Source: Cycas panzhihuaensis (taxonomy: Eukaryota > Cycadophyta). Taken from it: a stretch of DNA of 64,000 bases. This document shows, piece by piece, positions 32,374-44,442 of this stretch. The translations under genes were made by a program, and so were the position numbers. The notes beneath the pieces were generated by a model that was not told the DNA's origin, did not search any database, and saw only the letters and a program-made list of their open reading frames with translations. The stretch's first letter is position 1, and the number at the start of each line of letters is the position of its first letter. The stretch covers positions 35,285,741 to 35,349,740 of the forward strand of contig CM041465.1 in the NCBI GenBank assembly GCA_023213395.1, read 5' to 3'.

Positions 32374-35300
32374 TGTTTCCCGGCTATCGGGAATGGGTGT
32401 GGACAAGTCAAGTCAGGTAAGTGCAGGTACACTTCTGTCCCTCATGTTTGTCAGGTCTACTAGAGGCAGATTAAAGCATTTCATTTACATTACATGACTA
32501 TTTGGTTCATTGAGTGATCATTATGCATTTGTTGCTTGATCATGTTGCATTACACCACTTTAGCCTATGATGATCTAGGGATATACATGCCATGGCACTC
32601 CACAACCCTCCTCCACATCTCCACATTGTCCCTGAGTACCAATTGGCTCCTGTAGCTTGATCACATCAGCCATTGACACACCTCGACACCTAACACCTCA
32701 CCTAGGAGTGGTTGGCATCTTTTCACTTACTTATTAACTTTTTGGGAGCTTCTCACCTTTGATATTACGCCTATTGTAGGTTTCTTAGGCCCTATGACTA
32801 TCTCCTGCCACTTGGACAGAGTGTCATGCCCCTTGGGCCTGAAGTACCCCCCCCCCCCCCCCCCCACCTTTTTCTAAACTCCCAAGCTTCCCTTTGCTTA
32901 TGTTTCTTTCGCACTGCGATAAAGATCGTGGTACCGTTGCAAACTTTGCAGTACCGTAAAGTTTACCATGGGGTGATTGTCTTATTTTATTTTTTTAAAT
33001 CTGCCATGGCTAATTCTGCATTTATTTTGAAATTGCAATGTGGTAGAGATGTATTCCCAGCCCAGTCCAAATCCTAATCGCTCAATTGAGCTAGGGTTGG
33101 GTTTAAAAACCCAAAAAGAACCTCATTTCATCTCTTCTTGGCTCTCTCACTGAAGGTTTTTCACAACACTCTCTTCAAAAACACCCTGCAATAAGGCAAG
33201 CCTACCATATCAACTTCTTAGCCAGCCAACAGCCCTCTACAACTTTAGATATGTAGCAGTAGGCCTGCCATATGGCCAACAAAGGGAAGGACATGCCCGA
33301 AGTACTTCATCAAATGCAGATAATTCACCCTACTCTAAAGTTCTCCTAGTTTGCTGCTCCTTTGGGATTTCACTTGCAAACCCCATTGGGTTTGCCTCTT
33401 TCTCTTATTTTTTAGGTAGATCTACCACTGATCTACCCCCAACAGGTACTTCTCAGCTTTATTTTGTTTCTCCTTTCTTTAAAATATTGCAAAAGTTATT
33501 TATCATGCCTTTTCAATACTTTTCTCTTTAAGTTTTTCTGTTGTAACCAGAGTCCAAGCCCTCCCTTCTTCACTTGCTTCCTGTTTCCTTCCAACTATTC
33601 CCTGGTTTCTCCAAGGAGGCAGCAAGGAAGAGGCTTTCATAGAGAGTGAAAGGATCAAAGGCAGGGTTTTGTACCCAATGTGCCTCCCTTCAAGGGCAAC
33701 CTCCTTCTCTCCCTACATCTTCCTTCCTCGCGCTTCCCTTGGATTTCCAGAGAGCTATTGGAAAGGAGGTCACCACTGGCAGCAACGTATGCAGCCCATT
33801 GTTGTACTTGCTCTTAACTTTGTAGATCCTACACAAGTAGGATTTCATCCCCATATTACACCCCACTCGTTTCTTGGTATTAGGCTTGGTTGAGGTTGCA
33901 AAAGTTTCTCTTTGCGACTTTTACAACATTGACGACAAACATAACTCTGCCCATAACTTGCTGCTTGTATCCCAAGGTCTTTCTCTTTGTCACCTTAGTA
34001 CATGGACAGCATGGAGTACTGCAAATCTGGAGGGTTAGCCATTATGAGGCTAACCATACCCTTTCTCCTCCTATCCTCTTTTCTATATTATTTGCAAATT
34101 AGCATAACAAAGAATTGAGAGTTGATCTTGTGTTGCAAATGTTTATTTTGAATTAGATAGATCACATTATATTATTCTATATATTGCACATATATCCCTT
34201 GTGTTCTTGTTGCCTTGTGGGAAAGGGAAAACGTTGCTTGATTGTAGGTTCCCTCCTTACTATATGTGGAGAAGAGAAAAGCATTCTGATCCAGGTACGT
34301 TCCTACCTTTCCGATCGCCAGTTCTTTTAAGTCCTTTTTGTTACGACTCTTTCCTTTTCTTTGTCGTTTCTCCTTTTGATTTGGGGAAGGTAAGGAAGCC
34401 CCTACCCACCTTCACCAGCACCACTCTATCACATCATTTGTGGTTGGGAGTAGCACAAGGAAAGCAGATACGATAGGGGGTAACGCTCCTTCAGCTGCCT
34501 AGCCTCCAGGTACACCCCTCTTCATTTAGTACTCTTTCCTCCGCTTTCCTTCCTTCGCCCATGTATATCACTTAAAGGGAAAGAAAAGAAAGGGAATTCA
34601 CATATGTCATTTGCACGTAATTAGCCTACTTGCTTGTTTGTCAAAGTATGTAAAATAAGGGTCATATTTATTACACGCCTACTTGTTGTACAGGTTGTTG
34701 AACTTGCATTCTTTGCATACATCTTGCATCACACATAGCTACCTTGTTAATTCTCCTCCTTTTTTCACATTTGAAAGTTAATAAGAATGAGGATATGCAT
34801 GTGTGAATGAGCGAGCAGTTTTGTTTATGCTATTATTTTCCTTTGTTTGAAAGAACTTTCTTACAAGAACACATTGTCGCATATACAACCTCATCATTAC
34901 ACACCTTGTGCATAGCAACCTACTCATAAACTATTAAAACATTTCTATTATCAATTCATACTCTTAAGACCACCTTTGGTGTAGTGCCTTAGGGGCATTC
35001 CCCTTTCAAGATTCCCTTTTGCCTTTGGTTGTTGTTTCACTCATTGTAGCTAGGCCATCTTAATGTGACCTTTAGATTGGTTTTGCTCCCATAGGACTGA
35101 TCACCTTCCCAATCTTTCACGAGTACATACCATCTTTATTTCCTACCTAGAACCACCTCTCTTATCCCCTTTTCACGTGAGGAGCCATTCCCTCACTTAT
35201 CCTCTCCTCCATCTTTTGGCCATCCAAGGGCAGGAGGGCCTATTTTTTGAGGTTACTCGGGAAATCGAGGATATCTCTCATCTCTTCGTCACCTCCAAAC

Positions 35301-35484
35301 AAGGCAGAGCTATCTCAAAGGAAGTTCGCGTGCCATTTGCAAGTCCCAAACTTGCGTTCTAACACACGAATGCCCTTTGTGGATGATTCTCTCACTTATC
35401 CCATACGATCCTCAGCCTTAAAACCTTTTATTATTTGGTTTGATCTTATATAAGTGTGGTTACCCCCTCATAGGTGTGATTCCA
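32374..35484 (+). repeat. TatJ 5' LTR (3.1 kb)
   Basis: It starts TGTTTCCCGG and ends ATTCCA one base before the primer site. It matches the TatL LTR in order through several blocks: the start, GCCTATGATGA, GCAGTACCG, a TATA box in an inverted repeat, GGGGAAGGTAAGGAAG and GGTCCCAAACT-like sequence. A 19-C run lies at 32847-32865. Several AGGTAAG/AGGTACG-like sequences could be splice donors in the long transcript leader (inference). Confidence 0.8.
33097..33114 (+). promoter_or_regulatory. TatJ LTR TATA box inside a palindrome
   Basis: TTGGGTTT and AAACCCAA are perfect 8-bp arms around AA, so the TATA-like TTTAAAAA lies at the centre of a hairpin. Confidence 0.65.
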
Positions 35485-35485
35485 T

Positions 35486-35503
35486 TGACGACCATACTGG
35501 GAA
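35486..35503 (+). other. TatJ primer binding site
   Basis: TGACGACCATACTGGGAA, two G-to-A changes from the TatL site. Resembles the TGGCGAC...GGGGA primer sites of Tat/Ogre elements. Confidence 0.8.
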
Positions 35504-35741
35504 CTGCCAACAAGGGATTGATCCTCTCTCCCTTTCTTATTGGTGCTACCTCATTTCTGATAGCTCTCCTCGTTTACTCGGGAATCCCCCAACACTTACA
35601 TCTTACTATCCTTTCTTTCTTCCTTCCAACCTTCAGGCGAAACTTATATGCGATGGTTCTCACGTCGCTTACGAGGCCTTCCCCCTTTGTTGGAAGACCC
35701 CCCCTTATCATCCCCTTCCTTCGTCAGATTCAGATTCGACC

Positions 35742-36933
35742 ATGGAAGGTTTCCCTTCAGACTGGGCATATCATGCCTATGCATCTGAATCACATGAGCC
35801 TTCTACCTCTTTCCAAGGGCCCAACCAGGAGGGTGAGGACCCTATCTTTTATCTGGATGACAAAGAACACCCACAAGTTTGCCACCTCTTTACTCATGAA
35901 GTAGAGGCCTCCTCTCTTCTAGAGTTATATCACCCTGATGATGATTCTCATGAGGATCACTCGGTGGGGTCTGCCCCATATGAGGTCCCTTCTACTTCTT
36001 ATGATCAAGCAGATACCCCTCCTGTGGATGTTGTCGAAGCCCTTTGCCAATGCTTCTAAGTCGCTCACCTCCAACTACATCCTAAATGGTTCGAGAGCAT
36101 CTTGTAAAATGTTGTGCTTCCTTCCTCTACATTTGCCTTACCTCATCCATCTTGTTCAACTACCTTACCTACAATGAGCATGTTGTTCGCTTCATCTTCC
36201 TCTCCCCGAGGTCCATGTTCTTTAGGCACCACCCAGGGCATGTCCTCTTCCCAACTTAGGATGAGCATGCTCCCTTCTAGTCAAACGACTATGCCTCCGC
36301 CAACCATAGTATATCCACCACCTATTAGATCTAGGGGACTCGCATGCATCCCTACCTCTAACTATGTGGGGCCTACCCCCACACATTCCCAATCTCAACC
36401 TAGGGATCCTTCCCTCTACGTGCCTCTAGGATATACTTCTCATCCATAGGGGCATAGTAAGGGAATCCCCTTCCAGTTTATGGGGTGGACCCTTTGCATC
36501 TTTATGGTGTCGCTCCATCCACAGGTGGCCCATATGGGCAAAACCCAGTTCTACACCCCTCTTTTCTATCCTCTTATGTCACCCTTCATGTTGCACCTTT
36601 TCAAGGAAGGCAAGCCCCCTCCCAAGACACCTTTTCCCAAGATCCTTTCTAATAAGGGACGTTTTCCTAAGGAGGGATGGGTCCTTTGTACCCACCCGCC
36701 CCTGCGTAAATTCCCTCGAATGCGAGATTAGCTCCTTCTCACCAAATGAGAGGGGGTTAGTATCCCCTTTCAATTCAAAACTCTCAAGGAGGATTTGGAC
36801 AACCTTGCCCACCTCCACTTATGTCTTCTTTTAATCCAATGGTCCAATCAAGGGCACGCCCTTTATGGACTACAGATTGACACCTCTATCCATCGAGGTG
36901 CTAAGAACCAACTTACCACCTCACCCTCCCGAG
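35742..36933 (+). pseudogene. gag: TatJ 5' ORF and Gag N-terminal region
   Basis: The Met at 35742 is chosen because TatL has the equivalent Met at 63876, with the same distance (about 240 bp) from its primer site. The two products start alike (MEGFPSDWAYHAYAS and MEGYASDWVYHAFVS, then EGEDPI/EGDDPI). The frame runs to 36731 with stops at 36057, about 36102 and 36447. It encodes an acidic, then Pro/Ser-rich and very low-complexity protein. It shifts frame and reads PLSIEVLRTNLPPHPPE up to CopK. Function unknown; it may be the extra ORF or the N-terminal Gag part of Tat elements. Confidence 0.65.
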
Positions 36934-37267
36934 TGTTGGGAATAATCCCAATGTTCATGCACTAGAGCGCTTAGGGCCCCTCAAAGCCACCTTTGAGGGC
37001 CCCTAGGGCACCTTGAACTGCTCATTCGTGACCGGACCGACCACTCACGTGAGGTACGTATCACCGCTATTTATTTTTTATACTTTTTTAAACTAACCTT
37101 AATTGTTGTGCAGCTAGGGTGATGGCGCCCGACGCCTCCCCGAATCTCTATTTAAGGGTTGGGAATACCTCCCTGGTGTTTATTAACACCGCCACTCTTT
37201 CGGAAATCGCCGTTGTACTCAAGATGAAAGTGTCGTGATGTCCTGCTCTGCTCCTCCGGCTCCATCA
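36934..37267 (+). repeat. CopK 5' LTR
   Basis: 334 bp, TGTTGGGA to TCCATCA. Hairpins: TTGGGA/TCCCAA at the start, CCCTCAAAG/CTTTGAGGG at 36978-36999, and GGTGTT/AACACC at 37175-37190. TATA-like TATTTAA at 37149-37155. Two further copies occur at 46111 and 53652. Confidence 0.95.
37149..37155 (+). promoter_or_regulatory. CopK LTR TATA box
   Basis: TATTTAA about 20 bp upstream of a stable hairpin, present in all three LTR copies. Confidence 0.6.
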
Positions 37268-37269
37268 TT

Positions 37270-37282
37270 TGGTATCAGAGCC
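37270..37282 (+). other. CopK tRNA-iMet primer binding site
   Basis: TGGTATCAGAGCC two bases after the 5' LTR; perfect initiator-Met site. Confidence 0.95.
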
Positions 37283-40200
37283 AAGTTGAGCCAGGTTGAT
37301 GCTATTGTCTAGTTTCTGGTTTTAGTTGCTCAATCGTCCGACGGAACATAGCTATATGACTGCTCGTTGAGATTCTGGCGAGCTCACCGATCTGCTGGAG
37401 AAGACGGATCTGGATTCCATCCACTGTGGAGGAAGATCTCCCACTCGGAAGTTTGCTCTCCACACGGAAACCAGGTTCTTCGTTTCCGTTTCCATATTTT
37501 CAAACATATAAACAAAAAATAAACCTTTTGATATATGCTTTAGCTTGATAAATCTGTGGTTTGCGATCCTCTGTATTAGTTTGATCTAGCCCTACATATA
37601 ACCATTCTCTTATAATTTGTGCATCATTTCACCGTGCATGTCCGTATTGTGAAGCTCTCCTACGTTATTGCCACTACATCTTCGTGTTAGTATTATTTAA
37701 CACTGTGTTCTGCTCCACATCTGTTTGTGCATATGATCTGTGTATCCTTTCCTCTCTGTGCACTGTCGTTTGGCCATTTGATCGCCTATCTTCTCTCTTG
37801 TACGCACTCTCCGTCTCGGAAACACCCTGCTTCTGCGTCGGGTCTCGACACGCGCGTTGGCACTTGGCATACGTTCGCCATTGCTCTCCAGCATCTTATC
37901 AAGCGACTGGGTGGGAATATTTTTCTGAACCGTTTGTCCGAAAAATATTTTCCTAAACCGTTCATGCGACATTACATCCGATGCGGTTCGTTTGACTCTC
38001 TGATCTCTGTATCTGTATCTGCGTCTTCGTTTGTGTCTGCGTCCCGCAACTAGGCCCAGATCTCGATCTGCGTACTTATCCCTGTGTTGACGCCTCGGTT
38101 TAACTCTGCGTCTGCGTGACGCCATCGCCGCCTCCGGTTCTCCGTTGATTTCGTGTTAGTTGGCGCTTTGTGCATTTCGCTAGCCCTCGTTTGATTTCAT
38201 TGTTGACTTTATTTGTTTATCGTCCTCTGTTCATTGTGGTTCCATTGACGCCTTTTATTATCGGCGATTGTGCTGCTATTTAATTGTAAATCGCCCTAAG
38301 CGAAGCGTCTTCCTTTGTGTTTTGTTAATATGTATGAGCGATCGCCTTTGTGCGTTATTTAATCGCATTAATTACTCGTGCGGGTGCCGATCTGTGCATT
38401 CCGTGGGTTCCGGTCTGGACTGCCCGTCTATGTATTCCTTGGGTCTCGCCTCTCGCATTTTGGTGCGCCCTCTTCCTGCGATTTATATTATTATTCATTG
38501 TTCATCATTTCATTAGCGATATTGTGCATTCATCGCCCTATATTGTGTATTCATTAAATCTTTCATTACATCGTTTTATATTCAATCGCCTTGCGATTTA
38601 TTATTATTCTTAATCATTTCATTGACGGCGTTTGTTCGCCTTTTATTGCGTTCATTAAATCGTTTTTATACTCAATCGCCTTGATTATTCATTATATCAC
38701 CCCGTGCTACTTTTAAATCGCTTTTCATTATTGTGTATTATATTTATTTGTGCGTTATTGAATCGCGCTTAGTTTGCGTTGTTGTGCTGTACGATTTTTC
38801 AGTCTTTTATTGATTCTTATTTTCCGTATATTGATTGCCCTATTTTGCGTTTATATTAAAATTTAAAATTCGGTTTAAAAGTTTTAAGTTGGGTTTTAAA
38901 ACTTGACGAGCGAGTTCACCCTCCTGGCATCGGAGGTTTTCTGTTATCTGAGTGGTCTCGGGTTCAATCCCAGCCCAGTTCAGTTTCAGACTGTTTTTTA
39001 AAGAAGTTTTTCATTTTTAAATCTTATTTTTTTTAAATTTTTATTTTTTCATAGGGTTATTGGCGTTTTTTGGCCATAACTTCTATTTGGCTCATCGGTT
39101 TCAGACGAAACCTGCGCCATCAGATCAGAAATTTTCCGTAGATCAATTTCAACTGGTCATAAGACCGATTTGGTGCCCATTTGACCTCGTTTCACCCCTT
39201 TTAACATTGGACTTTCGAAATTTCAGCAGTTTTTACATTTTTAACAAAATCGGTTTTAGAACTGGCTGCTATTTATTGTTGGTAAACTGTTTTGTATCCG
39301 AATTTTTCCTATAGTGATCTACGTCATATAGACTCTAATACCCATCTTTTACTTTAATTTTTTGACTTCATTTTCACTAATATTTTAATCGCTAAAATAA
39401 GAAAATTAGTTGTTTTTGCCTGTTTCTTGAACATTCTCCATAAAGATACTTGTCACCTTTTTCACTATAACTTTTGCAATTTTTATCAGATTTCATTTCC
39501 GTCAGCTTCGTTGGGAAGCTGACTCATTTCTCTTCACTGTGATATATTTTTTCATATATTTTGACACATTTTGCTTATATTTCAAATCAGCTAAAGTTGA
39601 GTCATTTTATTGGCCTAAATCTGCTCTTTTTTACACATGTTTAATATATTCTTTCAAAATTTTCAATTGGCAGAATATTAATTACTTCATCAATAATATT
39701 TGATCATTTGTTCAGCTTTTCTAAGGATTAATTAGTACTTTTATACAATTTTTGCCTACCCTGCTCCTGTTAGGCTCCATAAGGAGGTCCTTTTCTTAGC
39801 ATCATTCAAAACGTGACTTATTGGTATCCTTTTTCAAAACCGTCTATTTTATTGGATTCACATTTCAGCAATCTACATCTTGATAAAATTTTAAGCTATT
39901 CTGACCTCATTCAATATAGTTTTCAATCTGTTAAAGTTGAGTATATATATTCATCCTAACAAGCTTGTCTTCCTTTCAAAAATTGTAAAGAAAATTCTAG
40001 TTCATATTTTCCTTGTTTACTCAGAGTTTTTTGCTTGATCTTTCTACAAGCACTTTACATTATTTTGAACAAGTATTTATTTATAAGGCAATACATAAAA
40101 GTTGTTCTTATATAAGAAGTTGTTTTTACATTAAAGATTTATTATTCATTTGAGAAATTGGCATCTGTTTATCTATTCTCAAAAGTTTATTTTAAATCTT

Positions 40201-41099
40201 GCATAAGTGAAAAGTTTTGAGCATCATTACTTCTTTTTTGATTGTTTTACTTTAAAAGTGTATTAAAGTTCTTCTTCATTATTGGAAAATATCATCCTTC
40301 TTGCACTTATAAAAGAAAAATTGCATTTCTTTTCAAAGGCATCTTATATTTGTTTGAAGGACATTATATATTTTTTTTTAAAAAAAAGCAAAAAGAGTTT
40401 TTTTTGTAAAAGTTTTTATTTCATCTTGCTTAGAGCATTTTTTTCTGTTATCAAAAGAATTTTCTGTTTCTAAGCAAGACCACATTGATAAATAGATTAG
40501 TTTTCACATTAACTAAGATAAATCCCGAATTGAATCACACTTTTTTCCAGCCTTGCAAGGAGCAGTTAGGACCCTGAAGTTACCACCACTTTGACACGCT
40601 AATTGGCCTACTCATATTGGATGAGGACAACCATTAGTATCAGTGTATACTGGTGGCGGTGAGGTAACCTTTTTCCTTTTATGGTGTTTGGAGACCAAGG
40701 CTAGACACGGAGAGGTGAGTGCCTTTGGTTCGAGAACCTTCACCGCTAGATCTCATCGTTAGGCATAAATCCGTGGTGGACCAACAATTCGGGGTGTCAA
40801 AGCCTTCTTAGCGACCCACGTCTTGAGGTATATAGAGCCTAGACTCAAGACTGGGTATAAAGGGTCCCTATTTTGCCATCGTAGGGCGCCATTAATGAAT
40901 AACCGAAGGTTTCCCCAGGAGAAACATAAACTTAGAGCCTAATAGCCTTTCTAGGTCCTAGTTCATTTGTTCAAACTTTTGAAAACCTTGGGATATATAT
41001 ATTTGGAAATAATCTCTTTCATTTTAAGTTCTTTCAAATTTTCTACATTCAAATATTTTGCTATTGCATTTATCATATTTTATACAACCTTAATTTAAA
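37283..41099 (+). other. CopK leader (3.8 kb)
   Basis: The first 1.6 kb is rich in CpG and in the words ATCGCC/AATCGC. It includes a repeated block (about 38551-38610 and 38650-38700, both with CATTAAATC and CAATCGCCTTG). The rest is AT-rich and resembles the CopE leader. No coding frame is supported; an arginine-rich antisense stretch at 37697-38125 is rejected. The length is unusual for copia. Confidence 0.6.
38905..38999 (+). tRNA. tRNA-like remnant (possible SINE head or tRNA pseudogene)
   Basis: A 5-bp stem CCTCC/GGAGG (38920-38924, 38932-38936) encloses a 7-base loop. GGTTCAATCCC (38961-38971) fits the Pol III B box. Six T (38994-38999) could end Pol III transcription. There is no clear A box, the T stem is imperfect and loop position 33 is not T, so this is not a functional tRNA. 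Confidence 0.3.
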
Positions 41100-42170
41100 A
41101 TGACATCTAGTTTTGGGAATATGATTATTCCTAAGTTTGATGGAAATAATTTTCTTAACTGGAGTAGGAGGATGAGGCCCATCCTCATAGCAAATGAAAT
41201 GTGGGATATAGTGAGAAATGGTTACAATGACTTAGGATCAAATCCAACTAATACTGAAAAAGCTACATACAAAGAAAATATCAAAAAAGATAATGAAGCC
41301 TTAGCCCTTATCTTTTGTGCTTTGGAAGATCACGTTTTCCCACGCGTTAGTGAATCCATTAAGTCCAAAGAGGCTTGGGATACTTTACAGCTTATATACG
41401 AAGGGGCTGCGTCCTCTAAACTACAAAACTTAAGAAGTAAGTTTGAAAATTTACGTATGATGCCTCATGAATCAATAACTGAATTTATGACCAAGATTCA
41501 AGACATAGTTAACCAAATGAGGTCCTAGAGGATACCTAAACCGAACAAAGAGTTGTTGAGCGAATCATTCGATGTGTAGGAGCCAGTAGCCGCCTTGACA
41601 TGGTAGCTACCAGTACCAGTGTATCTAAAGACCTAAGTACCCTCAAAATAGAACAACTTACTGCTATGCTTATGTCCATAGAAGAGCAACAAGCTGCCAA
41701 TGAAACCTTAGAACATGCCTTTGCTACAAAGGCCAACATTCAACCTAACCCTCAAGATAGCACCTCAAAACAAAATGAATCTCCTAAGGAGAAAAGATGA
41801 AAACCCTAGAAATGAACCTAGACAAAATCCTCCACGATACCAAGTCGCTCATAATAGACAAGGAGGATACCCCCAACATGATAATTCTCCAAGACATTCG
41901 AACACTCAAAGAAACCACTAACCAACAAAGACAAGTTGAAAATCATTCTTGTTGTCCACATTGTCATGGGAACCCACAACCTTCTAGAACACCTCAAAAC
42001 TATCGTGACCAACCAAGAAATAATCATACTCAATTCTATGAGGAAAGGGGAGGACCTTTCAACGTGATCGCTCTCCACCAAGGAATCAAAATCTTAGTTA
42101 TGGAAAAGAGATCAACTATATTGCACTTATTGTCGTAGAAATGGTCACATCAAGATAAGTGTTTTTCAAA
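41100..42170 (+). pseudogene. gag: CopK Gag
   Basis: The Met at 41100 starts MTSSFGNMIIPKFDGNNF, then LNWSRRMRPILIANEMWDIV, KKDNEALALIFCALEDHV, SKEAWDTLQLIYEGA and ITEFMTKIQDIVNQMRS, the full N-terminal and UBN2 layout. A frame change at about 41528 leads to RLDMVATSTSVSKDLSTLKI and EEQQAANETLEHAFATK (41600-41800). A zinc knuckle CTYCRRNGH lies at 42123, with its last Cys out of frame by one base. These single-base breaks may be sequence errors (see findings). Gag packages element RNA. Confidence 0.9.
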
Positions 42171-42269
42171 ACATGGACCACCCTCTAGAGGACATGTGTC
42201 AAATACATCGATCTAAAATCAACAATAGGTTATTTCTATCTAGTTTTTCAAACCGAGAAGAAGAGGATG

Positions 42270-42660
42270 ATAGTTGGTACATTGATTCCGGTTGTTCTAC
42301 CACATGACCCATAAAGAACAATTATTTCAAACTTTGGATACAAATAAGAAAGGGTCTATTATGTTTGGAGACAACACTTCTCACCAATCGATTGGAAAAG
42401 GTAACATTGCCTTATTGGTGATAGTGGTGAATATAAATATTTAAATGATGTTCTATCGTCCGCTTTAAGGAAAAACTTACTATCGGTAGGACAGATGATG
42501 GGACAAGACTATAAAGTAAATTTTGACAACGGCGAATGTGTCATCAAAGATAAGCGACAAAATGAAGCTCTTGTTGCTAGGGTATCATGACTAAAGATCG
42601 TCTATTTAAGCTTACTATCACCCCTCGTAAACATATGCCCTTAGAACCACAACTACTATG
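42270..42660 (+). pseudogene. pol: CopK aspartic protease
   Basis: WYIDSGCSTT holds an intact D-S-G active site (42284-42292), followed after a one-base frame change by THKEQLFQTL-like sequence and FGDNTSHQSIGKGNI. An intact active site next to single-base frame breaks fits a young copy or local sequence errors. Confidence 0.8.
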
Positions 42661-43480
42661 GATAGTGACCTATGGCATCGACGTTTGGTCACCTTAATTA
42701 TACAAGTTTAGCCCTTATGAAAAGATTAGATATGGTTAATGGCTTACCCCTATTGATGTTAACAAAGAGTTGTGTGAGGATGCCTTCTTGGAAAACATCA
42801 TAGAGAAAGTTTTCGGACTTTAGCCATCGGACATCGCCCTCTTCAACTCGTATACACGGATATTTGTGGCCCAATGGCCACTCCCTCATGGCGGTGCCAC
42901 ATATTTCCTTACATTTATTGATGACTTTACAAGAAAGACTTGGGTGTTCTTTCTCAAATACAAATCTGATGCTTTCGACCACTTTGTTGACTTCAAAACC
43001 TTTGTTGAGCGACAAAGTGGATATCATATCCTCTCCTTAAGATCAGATAATGGGGGAGAATTTACCTCTAATATCTTCAAGGATTACTGTATCCAACATG
43101 GGATTAGGCGACAACATACCAACCCCTACACCCCACAACAAAATGGTGTGGCTGAAAGGAAAAACAGAACTATCGTAGAAATGGCACGTTGTATGCTTAA
43201 AGATAAAAACTTAGGCCATGAATTTTGGGCTGAAGCAGTCCATACCGCAGTCTACTTACTTAATCGATGTTCCACAAAAGCTGTTAGAGGGAAGACACCA
43301 GAAGAAGCATGGACAGGTTATAAACCTAGTATCCGTCACCTTAAGGTATTTGGCTGTTTAGCCTATGCCCACATCCCTGACCAAAGAAGAACCAAATTAG
43401 ATGATCATAGTGTAAAATGTATCTTTATTGGATATAGTGAATCATCAAAATCTTACAAAGTTTATGATCCCAAATCCTGA
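42661..43480 (+). pseudogene. pol: CopK integrase, catalytic triad intact
   Basis: WHRRL starts the HHCC finger region near 42670; the finger is broken by frame changes. From 42866 the core is open for 204 codons. DICGPMA (Asp 42859-42861), FLTFIDDFTRKTWVFFLKYKS, RSDNGGEFTS (Asp 43046-43048) and QNGVAERKNRTIVEMAR (Glu 43154-43156) are present, the last two spaced 35 residues apart. The C-terminal part VFGCLAYAHIPDQRRTKLD and IFIGYSESSKSYKVYDP is typical. It ends in TGA at 43478; the linker continues (SRDVKF at about 43500) in near frame. Confidence 0.92.
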
Positions 43481-43757
43481 AAAGTTATACTAAGTAGGGA
43501 TGTCAAATTTCAAGAAGATACCTACTATCAAAATAATCACGAACAACAAAAGGACATTACCATTAAGTTTAATGCATCAAATACATCCAAATATGTGCCA
43601 CCTATGTGGAGAAACTCTCTGAAACTACTAGGAAACAACATCCCCTCAACCACCATCACAACCACTACCTAAATGGGTTCACCGCAATCATGACTTAGGA
43701 AATATATTAGATAACAATCGAAGATCTACACGTTCACACAAAGTTAACTTTGCTCTA

Positions 43758-43868
43758 ATGAGTAAGTTACTTGAAATTCATGAGCCTCAAACATTTGGTG
43801 AGGCTAATCAACATGAGTGCTGGCAAAAAGCCATGCAAGAGGAATATAAATCTATAGTTAAAAATGGA
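43758..43868 (+). pseudogene. pol: CopK reverse transcriptase, first 37 codons only
   Basis: PQTFGEANQHECWQKAMQEEYKSIVKNG is the copia RT N-terminus (WQ.AM..E...I..NGTW). It breaks at 43868 exactly before the usual Thr-Trp, where the small repeat-bearing insert begins. No later RT block (YVDD, YGLKQAPRAW) is found before RNase H, so the RT is lost. Confidence 0.9.
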
Positions 43869-44442
43869 TCTGGAGAAGACGGATCAGGATTTGTATACGT
43901 GGAGCAATCAGGAGCTGGCAAGAGTAGCTGTATAAGGTCCCACCCCTTGCTCATATGGGAGTGCAAGCAGGAAAATATATATAATAAGCACATGGCACAT
44001 GGCACATGGCAAGAGTCTCCAAAGAGTCTGCTGGATCATAAATGCTGCTGGATCATAAACATTGCTGGATCATAAACATTGCTAGATCATAAACACTGCT
44101 GCACCAAATAAAAAGCTGCTGAAGTCCATATGAAGAGGAGTCCATCTACCGGAATGCATGGGTTATCAGCCGCTGCAACCGCCAGTTGGGTAGGAACTCC
44201 CTTTGTATATGTGGAGTCGAGTGCAAGAGTAGTAGATAAGGTCCCACCCCTTGCTCGTATGGGAGTGCAAGCAGGAAAATATATATGTATAAAGCACATG
44301 GCAAGCAAGAGTAGCTTCTAAAAGTGTGTCCTACCTCTTGCTCAATAGGACTAGCACTTCTTCGGCATCTAATGTCCGGAAATACAATGGCACTATGGCC
44401 TCAAACATACCACATGGGCTAAAAGGTGCCTCATTGGGCTAA
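43869..44442 (+). repeat. Small repeat-bearing insert in CopK RT
   Basis: Two direct repeats (43890-44020 and 44202-44320, both with TTTGTATA, GGTCCCACCCCTTGCTC and GTGCAAGCAGGAAAATATAT) flank a 181-bp spacer. The spacer holds four units like TGCTGGATCATAAAC (44027-44105). 44121-44196 resembles NonI internal DNA. The layout looks like a very small LTR element, but no primer site or polypurine tract is seen. The part 43873-44131 recurs inverted at 51724-51982. Confidence 0.7.

Noticed and set aside
37697-38125. 142-codon arginine-rich minus-strand ORF in the CopK leader
   Set aside because: Arg richness follows from repeated TCTGCG/TCTGTATC words on the plus strand; no domain, no neighbours, and it lies in an LTR-element leader.
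44027-44105. Four regularly spaced units (GGATCATAAA) as a CRISPR-like array
   Set aside because: Units are directly tandem without unique spacers, in plant retroelement DNA.
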